A stretch of DNA of 64,000 bases from Aminobacter aganoensis (GTDB lineage Bacteria > Pseudomonadota > Alphaproteobacteria > Rhizobiales > Rhizobiaceae): assembly GCF_014206975.1 (NCBI RefSeq), contig NZ_JACHOU010000011.1, positions 1 through 64,000 on the forward strand, in the 5' to 3' direction. Positions 25,874-35,435 of this stretch are shown piece after piece (position 1 is the stretch's first letter; the number at the start of each line of letters is the position of its first letter). The notes beneath the pieces were generated by a model, which was not told where the DNA came from, made no database searches, and saw only the letters and a list, made by a program, of their open reading frames with translations. Position numbers and translations under genes: made by a program.

Positions 25874-27124
25874 ATGGGTCAGCGGGGCGATGTTGCGGTT
25901 GCAGTGGAGGATGGCGGACGGACGCCGGCCATAGCCGTCGTCGGCGTGATCCTGGCCATGGCGCTGGTTGCCGTCGGCAACGGCCTGATGTTCGGCTACA
26001 TCCCCGTTCGCCTCGGCGCGGCAGGATATGCGCCGGCCTGGGCAGGCTCGATCCTCACCGGCCTCTCGGCCGGCGGCATCGCCGGCTGCCTGCTCACCGG
26101 CATGCTGGTTCGCCGCGTCGGCCATGCGCGCGCCTACATGGTCTTCTCCGCGTTGATCGTGTTGTCGAATGTCGCCGTTGGCGCAGGCACTTTCCCGTTC
26201 GTCTGGATCGCTGCGCGGGTGCTCTACGGCTTTGCCATATGCGGGCTGTTCATCGTTGCCCAGAGCTGGCTCAACGATGCCGTCGGCAACGAGATACGCG
26301 GCAGAGTCATGGCGATCTTCTACGTAGCTTATGTCGTCGGCCTTGGCGTCGGCTCGTTCTTGCTGCGCTTCGTCGACATCGCCACGGCCCAGGCGCCGCT
26401 GCTGTGCGTTGCCTTCGCTGCCATCTCCATCCTGCCTGTCGGGCTGACCCGCCTGCGCCAGCCGCCACCGCCGATGTCGGCATCGGTGGCGCTCGCACGG
26501 GCCTGGCGCATCTCGCCCGTGGGCGTCGCAGGCATGCTGGCCGTTGGCGGCCTATCTATGATGATTACCGGCTTTGCGCCGATCCACGCCACCGCCAGCG
26601 GCTTCAGCCAGCAGGAGGTGGCGACGCTGTTGTTTGCCATGCCGCTCGGCACGCTGCTGTTCCAGATTCCGTTCGGGTGGGTTTCCGACCGCACGGACCG
26701 GCGCCATGTCCTGGTGGCGGCGGGGTTGCTGGTGGTGATTGCCGGCCTTGCCGCCAGCCGTTTCGACGGCAGCGCGCTGCCGATCATGGTTGCGATCTAC
26801 GTCGTGTGGAGCGGCGCGAGCGAATCGATCTATTCGCTGTCGAGCGCGCATGCCAGCGACCGGGCCCACAAGGACGATCTCGTGGCGTTGTCCAGCAGCA
26901 TGCTGTTCGCCTGGTCGCTGTCGGGTTTCGTCGTCCCCGGCCTCGGGACCGTGCTGACCGCGGTCTACGGCACCCAGGCCTTCATGCATGTGGCGATTGT
27001 CATAGCAGCCGTGTTCACGGCGTTCGTCCTGTGGCGGCTGCGGACCAGCCGAGCCGTGCCGGCGGGCGAAGCGGGCAGCTTTTCGCCGATGTCGGCGCAG
27101 CTGCCGCCGTCGGTCGATCCCTAG
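25874..27124 (+). CDS. MFS transporter (YcaD-like)
   Basis: 416 residues with about twelve membrane segments. The cytoplasmic loop RRVGHARAY after the second segment and GWVSDRTDRRH after the eighth are the two MFS motif A positions. The family pattern is closest to YcaD/YfkF-type permeases of unknown substrate. The gene is divergent from an AraC/GyrI regulator, a pairing often linked to drug efflux. Together with its regulator it interrupts the nadD-rsfS core order. Confidence 0.85.
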   Translation: MGQRGDVAVAVEDGGRTPAIAVVGVILAMALVAVGNGLMFGYIPVRLGAAGYAPAWAGSILTGLSAGGIAGCLLTGMLVRRVGHARAYMVFSALIVLSNVAVGAGTFPFVWIAARVLYGFAICGLFIVAQSWLNDAVGNEIRGRVMAIFYVAYVVGLGVGSFLLRFVDIATAQAPLLCVAFAAISILPVGLTRLRQPPPPMSASVALARAWRISPVGVAGMLAVGGLSMMITGFAPIHATASGFSQQEVATLLFAMPLGTLLFQIPFGWVSDRTDRRHVLVAAGLLVVIAGLAASRFDGSALPIMVAIYVVWSGASESIYSLSSAHASDRAHKDDLVALSSSMLFAWSLSGFVVPGLGTVLTAVYGTQAFMHVAIVIAAVFTAFVLWRLRTSRAVPAGEAGSFSPMSAQLPPSVDP

Positions 27125-27261
27125 GGGAAAGTCGTGCACGGCCAGCCCCAGGCGATCAACTTGTTGGGTCTCGTCTTGAAACTGTACCCCAACTCTGCCT
27201 ATTTAAATGGTGTCATCCGAGTTCAGGGTGATTTGGTTGTTCCTGTCGGAAAGGAAAGACA

Positions 27262-27672
27262 CTGAGAACAGCACTTCGGAAGAGGGCGGAAATCCTGCCT
27301 TCGCCGGCCGGGATAGGCGAAATAGACGCTGTTGCCCGCGCCATCAAGACAGTCCTTGCCAGTCTGGAAGACTCCAAGGCCGAAGACATCGTCTCCATCG
27401 ACATTCAGGGGAAATCGAGCCTGGGCGACTACATGGTCGTAGCCTCGGGCCGGTCGCACCGTCATGTCGCGGCGGTAGCCGATCATCTCCTCAAGGCGCT
27501 CAAGGATGCCGGTCTCGGCGCGCCCCGCGTCGAGGGCATGTCGGGTGCCGACTGGGTGCTCATCGATTCCGGTGATGTCATCGTGCACGTCTTCCGGCCC
27601 GAAATCCGCGAGTTCTACAACATCGAAAAGATGTGGCAGGCCCCGGATCTCGAGGAAGAAACGGTTCATTGA
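27262..27672 (+). CDS. rsfS: ribosomal silencing factor, apparently with a CTG start
   Basis: 136 residues if begun at CTG 27262, preceded by AAAGGAAAG at good spacing. The sequence homologous to RsfS starts well before the first ATG (27433): AVARAIKTVLASLEDSKAED, then IVSIDIQGKSSLGDYMVV. In that frame no ATG, GTG or TTG lies between the upstream TGA and the conserved region, so a CTG (or other rare) start is forced unless the sequence has an error. RsfS binds L14 and blocks 50S-30S joining in starvation. The gene is directly followed by rlmH. Confidence 0.85.
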   Translation: MRTALRKRAEILPSPAGIGEIDAVARAIKTVLASLEDSKAEDIVSIDIQGKSSLGDYMVVASGRSHRHVAAVADHLLKALKDAGLGAPRVEGMSGADWVLIDSGDVIVHVFRPEIREFYNIEKMWQAPDLEEETVH

Positions 27673-27689
27673 GCCGTTAGACGACAGGG

Positions 27690-28172
27690 ATGAAGGTCGC
27701 GATACATGCCGTGGGCCGGATGAAAGCCGGCCCTGAGAAGGATCTCGCCGACCGCTATCTTGACCGGTTCTCGAAAAGCGGCGGGCCACTCGGCCTGGAC
27801 TTTTCCGGGGTCACCGAGATTGCCGAAAGCCGGGCGCAGAACGTCGACGAACGGCGGCGCGAGGAAGCCGACAGGCTGCGCGCGCAGATGGCGTCGGGAA
27901 CGGCGCTGGTCCTGCTCGACGAGCGCGGCAAGAACCTTTCATCGCAACAATTTGCCGACAAGATCGCCGGGCTGCGCGACGGTGGCCAGCGCGGGTTGAT
28001 GATCGCCATCGGCGGCCCCGACGGCCATGACGAGGCGCTTCGCAACGAGGCGCAATTGCTGATCTCGTTCGGTGCTGCCACATGGCCGCACCAGATGGTT
28101 CGTATCATGCTCGGCGAGCAACTCTATCGTGCCGCGACAATTCTCTCGGGGCATCCGTACCACCGCGCGTGA
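27690..28172 (+). CDS. rlmH: 23S rRNA (pseudouridine1915-N3)-methyltransferase
   Basis: 160 residues, standard length. It is a SPOUT methyltransferase: VAIHAVGRMKAGPE at the front, LVLLDERGKNLSSQQFA in the middle and the trefoil-knot AdoMet site with IAIGGPDGHDE, ending RIMLGEQLYRAATILSGHPYH as is typical. It methylates pseudouridine 1915 of helix 69. Eighteen bases separate it from rsfS, so the pair is co-transcribed. Confidence 0.97.
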   Translation: MKVAIHAVGRMKAGPEKDLADRYLDRFSKSGGPLGLDFSGVTEIAESRAQNVDERRREEADRLRAQMASGTALVLLDERGKNLSSQQFADKIAGLRDGGQRGLMIAIGGPDGHDEALRNEAQLLISFGAATWPHQMVRIMLGEQLYRAATILSGHPYHRA

Positions 28173-28294
28173 GTGCCCGGAATTCGACAAAATGGCCGGG
28201 CAAAAGTCCGCATGCGGTCGCGCCCGGCAAACATGGTTGATGGTTCGTTAACGATGCCGCCGCTAAGGTCACAGACATAGAACCGGATCATCGC

Positions 28295-29614
28295 ATGGCG
28301 CGGAATTTTTCCCTGAAGGCGTGGCTCCAGCCATGCCGCGGCATCGTCGCGGCGGGCTGGATTGCGCTCGCCTGCGGGGCTGCGTCAGCGCAGATGGGGC
28401 CACCCTTGCCCGATCCCGACAGGACCCGTTCCGAGCTCGAGAACCTGTCGCGCGACATCCAGGTTTCGTCCGAGCGCCGCGAGAAGCTGGCAGCCGAAAT
28501 CGCCCAGGTGAAAAAGGATCACGCCTCGATCACGGCGGCGCTCATCCAGTCGGCCAAGACCGAACGCAAGCTTTCGCAGGACATCGAGGACATCGCCGGC
28601 AAGCTCGAAGGGATGAAGGAGCAGGAATCCGGCATCCGCAGCTCGCTCAACATGCGCAAATCCGTGCTGGCCGAGGTGCTCGGCGCGTTGCAGCGCATGG
28701 GGCTCAATCCGCCGCCGGCCATCCTGGTCAAGCCGGAGGATGCGTTGTCATCGGTGCGCAGCGCCATCCTGCTCGGCGCGGTGGTGCCCGAACTGCGGTC
28801 GGAGACCGAGATCCTGATGGCCGACCTCAAGGAGTTGTCGCGGGTCGTGACCTCGATCGAAGGCGAGCGCGATCGGCTGACAACAGCGATGACTGCGCAA
28901 GCCGGCGAAAAGGCGCGGCTCGACCTGCTGCTCGAGGCCAAGAGCCGGCTGCGCTCGAGCACCGAGACAGCGCTTGCCGAAGAATCCAAGAACGCGGCCC
29001 AACTGGCCGCGCGCGCCGACAGTCTCAAAGATTTGATCGCCTCGCTCGACAAGCTGGCGATCAAGAAAGCAGCCGATGCGGAGGCCGCGAGAAAGGCTGC
29101 CGAAGCGGCGGCAAAAGCGGCCAACGAGCCCGTCGTCGCTGCCGTGCCGGAAGCCAACCAACTTGTTGCTTCCGCTCCGTTTTCCCTGCTTCAAGGTCAG
29201 GTTTCCCTGCCTGTCACAGGGCGCATCAAGCGCCGCTTCGGGGCTGACGACGGCATAGGCGGGACCATGCTCGGGGACATGGTTGCGACACAATCGGGCG
29301 CCATCGTGACCGCTCCGGCGGATGGAAGCGTTCTTTATGCGGGGCCTTTCCGCTCCTATGGTCAACTCTTGATCCTCAATGCCGGCGACGGCTATCATGT
29401 CGTCTTGGCGGGGATGAGCAGAATCACCGTTGCGCCGGGTCAGTCCGTACTAGCTGGCGAACCGATCGGTGCGATGGGAGAGGCGAGGGTGGCGAGCACC
29501 TCGGCCTCCGACAATGCGAATGCGACGCCGGAACTCTATGTCGAGTTCCGCAAGGATGGAAAACCCGTCGATCCGACCCCGTGGTGGGCGGACCGCACCT
29601 CTGGAAGGACATGA
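28295..29614 (+). CDS. EnvC-like murein hydrolase activator (degenerate LytM/M23)
   Basis: 439 residues. A signal peptide ends near ASAQ (about 33). A long coiled coil spans about 38-270, rich in Glu, Lys and Arg. An M23/LytM domain occupies about 300-435 (GRIKRRFG, GAIVTAPADGSVLYAG, YGQLLILNAGDGYHVVLAGM). The usual zinc ligands (HxxxD and HxH) are replaced, so it is an activator of amidases rather than an enzyme, like EnvC. It acts at the division septum. The stop lies two bases before ctpA. Confidence 0.9.
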   Translation: MARNFSLKAWLQPCRGIVAAGWIALACGAASAQMGPPLPDPDRTRSELENLSRDIQVSSERREKLAAEIAQVKKDHASITAALIQSAKTERKLSQDIEDIAGKLEGMKEQESGIRSSLNMRKSVLAEVLGALQRMGLNPPPAILVKPEDALSSVRSAILLGAVVPELRSETEILMADLKELSRVVTSIEGERDRLTTAMTAQAGEKARLDLLLEAKSRLRSSTETALAEESKNAAQLAARADSLKDLIASLDKLAIKKAADAEAARKAAEAAAKAANEPVVAAVPEANQLVASAPFSLLQGQVSLPVTGRIKRRFGADDGIGGTMLGDMVATQSGAIVTAPADGSVLYAGPFRSYGQLLILNAGDGYHVVLAGMSRITVAPGQSVLAGEPIGAMGEARVASTSASDNANATPELYVEFRKDGKPVDPTPWWADRTSGRT

Positions 29615-29615
29615 A

Positions 29616-30944
29616 ATGATGCGTAAACTGTCGCTTCTGCTTGCCGGGGCGCTGATGGGAGCCACGGCCATGGGCCTGGTGTATGGTGCGCCAGGCTCGA
29701 CGGCAAACGCGGCAGGTTCGGAAACCTACCGCCAGCTCGCCATCTTCGGCGATATCTTCGAGCGCGTGCGCGGCCAGTATGTGACCCCGCCGGACGAGAA
29801 GTCGCTGATCGAGAATGCCATCAACGGAATGCTGACGTCGCTCGACCCGCATTCGTCGTATCTCAACGCCGAAGCTGCCAAGGACATGCGCGTCCAGACC
29901 AAGGGCGAGTTCGGCGGCCTCGGCATCGAGGTGACGATGGAGAACGAGCTGGTCAAGGTCATCACTCCGATCGACGACACTCCTGCCGCCAAGGCGGGCG
30001 TGCTGGCCGGCGACTTCATCTCCAAGATCGATGGCGAGGAAGTTCGCGGTCTGACGTTGAACGACGCCGTCGAGAAGATGCGCGGACTGATCAACACGCC
30101 GATCAAGCTGACGATTTTGCGCGAAGGTGCCGACAAGCCGATCGAGATTTCGATCGTGCGCGACGTCATCAAGGTCAAGGCCGTCAAGTTCCGCGTCGAC
30201 AACGACGTCGGCTACATGAAGATCACCTCGTTCACCGAGAAGACCTTCGACGACCTGCAGAATGCCATCGAGCAGATCAAGAAGCAGGTGCCGGACGACA
30301 AGCTCAAGGGCTACGTGCTCGACCTGCGCCTCAATCCGGGCGGCCTGCTCGACCAGGCGGTCAGCGTGTCCGACACCTTCCTCGATCGTGGCGAGATCGT
30401 CTCGACGCGCGGTCGCGATCCGAAGGACATCACGCGCTTCGATTCGCGTGCCGGCGACGACATCGACGGCAAGCCGCTGATCGTCCTGGTCAATGGCGGT
30501 TCGGCGAGTGCCTCGGAAATCGTGGCGGGCGCGCTGCAGGATCATCGCCGGGCAACCGTTGTGGGCACGCAGTCCTTCGGCAAGGGATCGGTGCAGACCA
30601 TCATCCCGCTGGCCGAGAACGGTGCGCTCCGCCTGACGACAGCGCTCTACTACACGCCGTCGGGCAAGTCGATCCAGGGCAAGGGCATCACGCCCGACAT
30701 CAAGGTCGACCAGCCGTTGCCTGCTGATCTGCAGGGTCGCGACGTGACCCGCGGCGAATCGGAGCTCAAGGGCCACATCAAGGGCGCCGAGGAGAGCGAC
30801 ACGGGCTCGGGTTCGGCCGCCTATGTGCCGCCGGAGCCGAAGGACGACCTGCAGCTCAACTATGCGCTTGAGTTGCTGCGCGGCCAGAAGACCGATCCGG
30901 CGTTCCCGCCGAATCCGGACAAGGCCGTGATGAACAACCAGTAG
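29616..30944 (+). CDS. ctpA: C-terminal processing peptidase (S41)
   Basis: 442 residues from the ATG at 29616 (or 29619), just after the envC-like stop. A signal peptide or anchor covers about 1-33. A PDZ domain lies at about 95-180 (GEFGGLGIEVTMENELVKVI), followed by the S41 peptidase with Ser298 in GGSASASE and Lys323 in FGKGSVQ as the catalytic dyad. It degrades or trims periplasmic proteins, including cell-wall hydrolases. An envC-ctpA operon is conserved in rhizobia and links the two in envelope remodelling. Confidence 0.95.
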   Translation: MMRKLSLLLAGALMGATAMGLVYGAPGSTANAAGSETYRQLAIFGDIFERVRGQYVTPPDEKSLIENAINGMLTSLDPHSSYLNAEAAKDMRVQTKGEFGGLGIEVTMENELVKVITPIDDTPAAKAGVLAGDFISKIDGEEVRGLTLNDAVEKMRGLINTPIKLTILREGADKPIEISIVRDVIKVKAVKFRVDNDVGYMKITSFTEKTFDDLQNAIEQIKKQVPDDKLKGYVLDLRLNPGGLLDQAVSVSDTFLDRGEIVSTRGRDPKDITRFDSRAGDDIDGKPLIVLVNGGSASASEIVAGALQDHRRATVVGTQSFGKGSVQTIIPLAENGALRLTTALYYTPSGKSIQGKGITPDIKVDQPLPADLQGRDVTRGESELKGHIKGAEESDTGSGSAAYVPPEPKDDLQLNYALELLRGQKTDPAFPPNPDKAVMNNQ

Positions 30945-30990
30945 GCAAGAGCCAGCGAAAAGCTGGCCTGCATGGCTGGGCAATGCGATG

Positions 30991-31019
30991 CTGCCGGGAC
31001 CGCAAGGTTCCGGCAGTTT
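30991..31019 (+). terminator. terminator after ctpA
   Basis: CTGCCGGGACC (30991-31001), loop GCAA, GGTTCCGGCAG (31006-31016), one G-T pair, then TTT. Moderately strong; the short T-run suggests partial termination before the next gene. Confidence 0.65.
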
Positions 31020-31042
31020 GATTCGGGGGCTAGCCGCAGGTC

Positions 31043-32197
31043 GTGGTGCAGATCGACAAGGAAATCGACCGTCCGCTCGGACAAACGTCAGGGCGTCGTC
31101 CTGGAGGCAGGCGCGCGGCCCGGCTGCGCAAGGGGCCGCTAGTCGCCGGGATTTGCCTGCTGGCGGTCGTCGCGGTTTCGGCGGCCATCGCGCTGCGCGA
31201 CAAGCCATTCCGGGCGCCCGAGCTTGTTGCCGTGTCCAAGCCGGAAGCAGTTCCGGTCCCCGCCGAGGCGTTGCCTGCGGCCAAGCCATCGAGCCCGGTC
31301 TCCAATGGCGGCCCGTCAATCATCAAGGTCAACCCGACCGAAGGCAGTGGCGCGATCGTCATCCGCGACCCGTCGGCGGTGGGTCAGAACCCGCGGATAG
31401 CGCATCTTCCCGACAGGGCGCTGATCGAAGACAGCGCAACCGGCCCGCTGCCTATTCGCGCGGCAGACGGCCGGCGGGCGTTCGACGTCTATGCGGGAGC
31501 GTGGTCGGGTGCGCGCGGCGCCAGGGTGGCGATCGTCATCGGCGGGCTCGGCCTGTCGCAAACCGGGACGCAGCAAGCGATCGGCAAGCTGCCGCCCGAG
31601 GTGACGCTGGGATTTGCGCCGCAAGGCAACAGCCTTGGCCGCTGGATGCAGACGGCGCGGCGCGAGGGCCATGAGATCGTCATGCAGGTGCCGCTCGAGC
31701 CGTTCGACTTTCCCAACGTCAATCCCGGCCGCAACACGCTGACCGTTGACGCCAGCGCCGACGAAAATCTCAAGAACCTGCGCTGGACGCTGTCGCGGAC
31801 CACCAATTATACCGCCGTGATGAGCTACATGGGCGCGCGTTTCTCGACGAGCCCCGAGGCGATGGGCCTGCTGATGGCAGAGCTCGGCAAGCGCGGCATC
31901 GGATATGTCGACGACGGCTCGTCGGCGCGCAGCCTGGCGCCCGAACAGGCGCTGAAGAACGGCGTGCCGTTCGCGGCGGGAGATGCAGTCATCGATGCCG
32001 TCCAGGATCGAGGCGCGATCCTGAGCAAGCTCGACGAGCTCGAGCGGACCGCCCGCGCCAAGGGGTTCGCCATCGGCACGGGCAACGCCTTCGACGTCAC
32101 CGTTGATGCGGTCGCGTCATGGGCAAGCGAGGCACGCAAGCGCGGCATCGAGATCGTACCGATCTCGGCGGTCGCGAGCGACCCGGAACGAGGATAG
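31043..32197 (+). CDS. divergent polysaccharide deacetylase family protein (YibQ-like)
   Basis: 384 residues from a GTG at 31043, whose ribosome site is poor, so the start is uncertain by a few codons. One membrane segment lies at about 33-50 (LVAGICLLAVVAVSAAIAL), then a Pro/Ala-rich linker. From about 155 the deacetylase-like barrel appears: ARVAIVIGGLGLSQTGTQQA, EIVMQVPLEPFDFPN and GYVDDGSS. The family is related to polysaccharide deacetylases but with divergent metal residues. It is usually found with envC-ctpA, implying a role in the periplasm in wall metabolism. Confidence 0.87.
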   Translation: MVQIDKEIDRPLGQTSGRRPGGRRAARLRKGPLVAGICLLAVVAVSAAIALRDKPFRAPELVAVSKPEAVPVPAEALPAAKPSSPVSNGGPSIIKVNPTEGSGAIVIRDPSAVGQNPRIAHLPDRALIEDSATGPLPIRAADGRRAFDVYAGAWSGARGARVAIVIGGLGLSQTGTQQAIGKLPPEVTLGFAPQGNSLGRWMQTARREGHEIVMQVPLEPFDFPNVNPGRNTLTVDASADENLKNLRWTLSRTTNYTAVMSYMGARFSTSPEAMGLLMAELGKRGIGYVDDGSSARSLAPEQALKNGVPFAAGDAVIDAVQDRGAILSKLDELERTARAKGFAIGTGNAFDVTVDAVASWASEARKRGIEIVPISAVASDPERG

Positions 32198-32203
32198 GGA
32201 TGC

Positions 32204-32722
32204 ATGTCGAAGAACAGGATCGCTCCGGAGGATCTGCCCTACCGTCCCTGTGTCGGCATCATGGTGTTGAATGCCAAGGGCCTGGTCTGGGCAGGGCGAC
32301 GCATTGCCGAGCCTGACGGCGAGCTGTCTGATGCCAGCCAGCTTTGGCAGATGCCGCAAGGCGGTATCGACACGGGCGAGGCGCCCTATCCGGCCGCGAC
32401 GCGCGAACTCTACGAGGAAACCGGCATGCGCAGCGTCACGCTGCTCGCCGAGGCCCCCGACTGGATCAACTACGACCTGCCGCCGCACCTCCTGGGCATT
32501 GCGCTGAAGGGCAGATATCGCGGCCAGACGCAAAAATGGTTCGCCTTCCGCTTCGACGGCGATGAGAACGAGATCGCCATCGACCCACCTCCGGGAGGGC
32601 ATTCCGCCGAGTTCGACCGCTGGGCATGGAAGCCGATGTTCGAGTTGCCGGACCTGATCGTGCCATTCAAGCGCAAGGTCTATGACGAGGTCGTGGCGGC
32701 GTTCAGGCACCTCGTGGCATAG
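32204..32722 (+). CDS. rppH: RNA pyrophosphohydrolase
   Basis: 172 residues. The Nudix box runs from residue 53 ([16 protein letters not shown]) to 75 (LYEETGM), matching GX5EX7[18 protein letters not shown] and the C-terminal [13 protein letters not shown] are typical of RppH. It removes pyrophosphate from the 5' end of mRNA and so starts decay. The gene follows the deacetylase by seven bases. Confidence 0.95.
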   Translation: MSKNRIAPEDLPYRPCVGIMVLNAKGLVWAGRRIAEPDGELSDASQLWQMPQGGIDTGEAPYPAATRELYEETGMRSVTLLAEAPDWINYDLPPHLLGIALKGRYRGQTQKWFAFRFDGDENEIAIDPPPGGHSAEFDRWAWKPMFELPDLIVPFKRKVYDEVVAAFRHLVA

Positions 32723-33009
32723 GCCCCGCGGCCGCTGCCCTTGACAAGCCGTGCCGGGTCAGCGACCCTTTACGCATGTGCACCATCGCTCATATTGGCA
32801 GTTTTGCCCTGTTTCGGGTCTGCCCCATCGCGGGATCCTAGCCCCGGCTCGGTCGCTATGCGACTTCCGAGCCCCTGGGGCACATTCTTCAACGCATGAA
32901 ATCATGAGCAACGAACCGCATCGCGGTTCGGCTTGAACATTTAGGTAGTCCGTTTCGCGGACGACCGGTCGCGCGCGTTCGCATCGAAGCGGCGGCCGGG
33001 TAAGAATTC

Positions 33010-33438
33010 ATGAGGCTTCCATTGCGCCAGAACATTAAGCAGCGTCGCGAGCACGAGATCGTGCTGAGTGAAAGCGACCACGCCAAGCTGACCGGGCTTG
33101 CCGAATCCAGCCTCGACCGGCTGCCCGAAATTGCCGAGGAGCTGCTCTCGGAAATGGACCGGGCCAAGATCAAGCCGCTCAGCCGCATTCCGGCCAATGT
33201 CATCCGCATGGGCTCGAAGGTGACGTTCCGCAGCGGCGACGGCGAGGTCAAGACAGTCACGCTGGTCTATCCCGGCAAGGCCGATATCGCCGAAGGCAAA
33301 GTGTCCATCCTGACCCCGGTCGGTGCAGCCTTGATCGGCCTGCGCGAGGGTCAGTCGGTTGCCTGGACCTCCAGGGCCGGCCGCCGTCTCGAGATCGAGA
33401 TTGTTTCGGTGGAAGCACCCGTCGAAGGCGTCAACTGA
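33010..33438 (+). CDS. Rnk-like nucleoside diphosphate kinase regulator (first copy)
   Basis: 142 residues. The N-terminal helical part (ESDHAKLTGLAESSLDRLPE) is followed from about 65 by the GreA/GreB C-terminal FKBP-like domain: IRMGSKVTFRSGDGEVKTVT and the ending ILTPVGAALIGLREGQSVAW. This is the pattern of Rnk, which binds RNA polymerase but lacks the long coiled coil needed for transcript cleavage. A 287-base gap separates it from rppH; a TTGACA at 32741 there has no convincing -10. Confidence 0.85.
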   Translation: MRLPLRQNIKQRREHEIVLSESDHAKLTGLAESSLDRLPEIAEELLSEMDRAKIKPLSRIPANVIRMGSKVTFRSGDGEVKTVTLVYPGKADIAEGKVSILTPVGAALIGLREGQSVAWTSRAGRRLEIEIVSVEAPVEGVN

Positions 33439-33505
33439 CCGCCCGCCAACCAAGTTCCGAACTGTGCGAGTGCAGGGCCGATGGCCGCGCTTGCGGAGAT
33501 GCGCC

Positions 33506-34048
33506 ATGACCGAATGCCAATTGACGACCAAGGATTTCGCCATCGTGAAAACGATGCTCGACCGCCTGGCGTGGTCGGGTGGTCCGCTCGTTGCACTGCT
33601 GCGACGTAAGCTTGCTTCGGCGCAGGTGGTGTTCTCCAACGAAGCGGATGCCGATGTGGTGACACTGAACAGCCGCGTGACCTTCAGTGTCGACGGCGGC
33701 GCGCCTCATACCCGCATCGTGGCGCACGGGCCGATGGACGGCATGGTCGGACAGATCATCCCGATCACCGTGCCACGCGGGCTGGCATTGCTTGGCCTGC
33801 GCAAGGGCCAATCGATCTCGGTCGATTGCGGCCGCGGCTCGACGGAGACCATCCGGGTCGACGAGATCCACTACCAGCCGGAGGCAGCGCGACCGGCAAT
33901 CACGACGCCGGAAGCCGATCCCGATCCATCCGGACGCCGCTTTCCGGTGCTGGTGTTCAGCTCGGATGCGCCGCAGACACTTGGCGCGCCGAAAAAAATC
34001 CGGCACAGCTCCAGCAATGGCGATGATCCGGGCCCCTCGGCGGCCTGA
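33506..34048 (+). CDS. Rnk/GreA-like C-terminal domain protein (second, diverged copy)
   Basis: 180 residues from the ATG at 33506. Residues about 48-125 repeat the GreA/GreB C-terminal domain (TLNSRVTFSVDGGAPHTRIV, PRGLALLGLRKGQSISVDCG), homologous to the gene just upstream. The last 50 residues are a polar, Pro/Ser-rich extension not seen in Rnk. A recent tandem duplication is unlikely given the divergence. Both may tune transcription; function of the second is not known. Confidence 0.75.
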   Translation: MTECQLTTKDFAIVKTMLDRLAWSGGPLVALLRRKLASAQVVFSNEADADVVTLNSRVTFSVDGGAPHTRIVAHGPMDGMVGQIIPITVPRGLALLGLRKGQSISVDCGRGSTETIRVDEIHYQPEAARPAITTPEADPDPSGRRFPVLVFSSDAPQTLGAPKKIRHSSSNGDDPGPSAA

Positions 34049-34174
34049 GGAGGCGCCTGCTACAGCAACACGCATCCCAAAGGCTTGCGCAACAACGCTG
34101 TAGGATCTTGTGTTTGTGCATGGTCCACTCTGAAAATCGATTATGGTTCAGGGGGACAGGCACCTGGGGGCGCA

Positions 34175-35431
34175 ATGAAGGTCATAGTCGTCGGCGGCGG
34201 TGTCATCGGGGTGACGACCGCCTACTATCTTGCCGAGGCCGGGCACGAGGTGGTCGTCTACGATCGCCAGAAGGCGCCGGCGCAGGAGACCAGCTTTGCA
34301 AATTCGGGCGAAATCTCGTCCGGCTACGCCTCTCCGCTGGCTGCCCCCGGCGTGCCTCTCAAAGCGCTCAAATGGCTTGGCATGAAGGACGGGCCATTTT
34401 CCTTCCGCCCGAAGCTCGATCCCAAGATGTGGCTCTGGCTGGCCAGGATGCTGCGCAACTGCACGGCATCGCGCTATGCGGCGAACAAGGCCTTGATGAT
34501 GCCGCTGGCCGAATACAGCCGCGACATGCTGCGGGTCCTGCGCGAAGGCACCGGCATAAGCTACGACGAGCGCAGCCATGGCACGTTGCAACTGTTTCGC
34601 ACCCAAGAACAGCTGGACGGCATAGCCTCCGACGTTGCGGTCCTCGACAGGTTTGAGGTGCCTTATGAAATTCTCGATGCGGCGGGCTGTATCGCAGCCG
34701 AACCAGGCCTTGCCGGGGCACGCCAGGGCATAAGCGGCGGCTTGCGGCTTCCGGACGACGAAACCGGCGACTGCCGGTTGTTCACCGAGCGCCTTGCCGA
34801 ATTATGCGCCGAACGCGGTGTCGTCTTCAGGTTCGGCAAGGGCGTTTTTTCGCTGGAGCACTGGGGAGGGCAGGTCCGGCAGATCACTTCCGGCGACGGC
34901 CGCGTGGGAGCGGATGCCTTCGTGCTGGCCGCCGGCAGCTATTCCGAACGCTTCATGCGCAAGCTGCAGCAGCGTGTGCCGGTCTATCCGCTCAAGGGCT
35001 ACTCGCTCACGGTGCCGGTGGCGGATGCGGCCCGGGCACCGGTTTCGACAGTCATCGACGAAACCTACAAGGTTGCCGTCACCCGGCTCGGCGACCGCAT
35101 CCGCATCGGCGGCACTGTCGAGATGTCGGGCTTCGACCTGACCCTGCACGAGTCGCGTCGCGCGCCGCTCGAACGGTCGCTGTCCGAACTGTTCGGCGGC
35201 GCCGGCAATCTGCGCGAGGCGCATTTCTGGTGCGGCCTGCGGCCGATGACACCCGACGGACCGCCCATTGTCGGCCGGACCAAGTTGCCGAACCTCTACA
35301 TCAACACCGGCCACGGCATGCTCGGCTGGACGATGGCCTGCGGCTCGGCGAAAATCCTGGCCGACACGATCTCCGGCCGCGAGCCGGAGATCGACGCCAG
35401 CGGCCTTGGCCCCGAGCGCTATTGGGTCTGA
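34175..35431 (+). CDS. dadA: D-amino acid dehydrogenase
   Basis: 418 residues from the ATG at 34175. MKVIVVGGGVIGVTTAYYLA is the FAD-binding Rossmann motif, followed by ANSGEISSGYASPLAAPGVP, and GLRPMTPDGPPIVGRTK with TGHGMLGWTMACGSA near the end: the DadA signature. It oxidises D-amino acids to keto acids and ammonia, passing electrons to the respiratory chain at the inner membrane. A partner alanine racemase is not in the immediate neighbourhood. Confidence 0.92.
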   Translation: MKVIVVGGGVIGVTTAYYLAEAGHEVVVYDRQKAPAQETSFANSGEISSGYASPLAAPGVPLKALKWLGMKDGPFSFRPKLDPKMWLWLARMLRNCTASRYAANKALMMPLAEYSRDMLRVLREGTGISYDERSHGTLQLFRTQEQLDGIASDVAVLDRFEVPYEILDAAGCIAAEPGLAGARQGISGGLRLPDDETGDCRLFTERLAELCAERGVVFRFGKGVFSLEHWGGQVRQITSGDGRVGADAFVLAAGSYSERFMRKLQQRVPVYPLKGYSLTVPVADAARAPVSTVIDETYKVAVTRLGDRIRIGGTVEMSGFDLTLHESRRAPLERSLSELFGGAGNLREAHFWCGLRPMTPDGPPIVGRTKLPNLYINTGHGMLGWTMACGSAKILADTISGREPEIDASGLGPERYWV

Positions 35432-35435
35432 ACCT

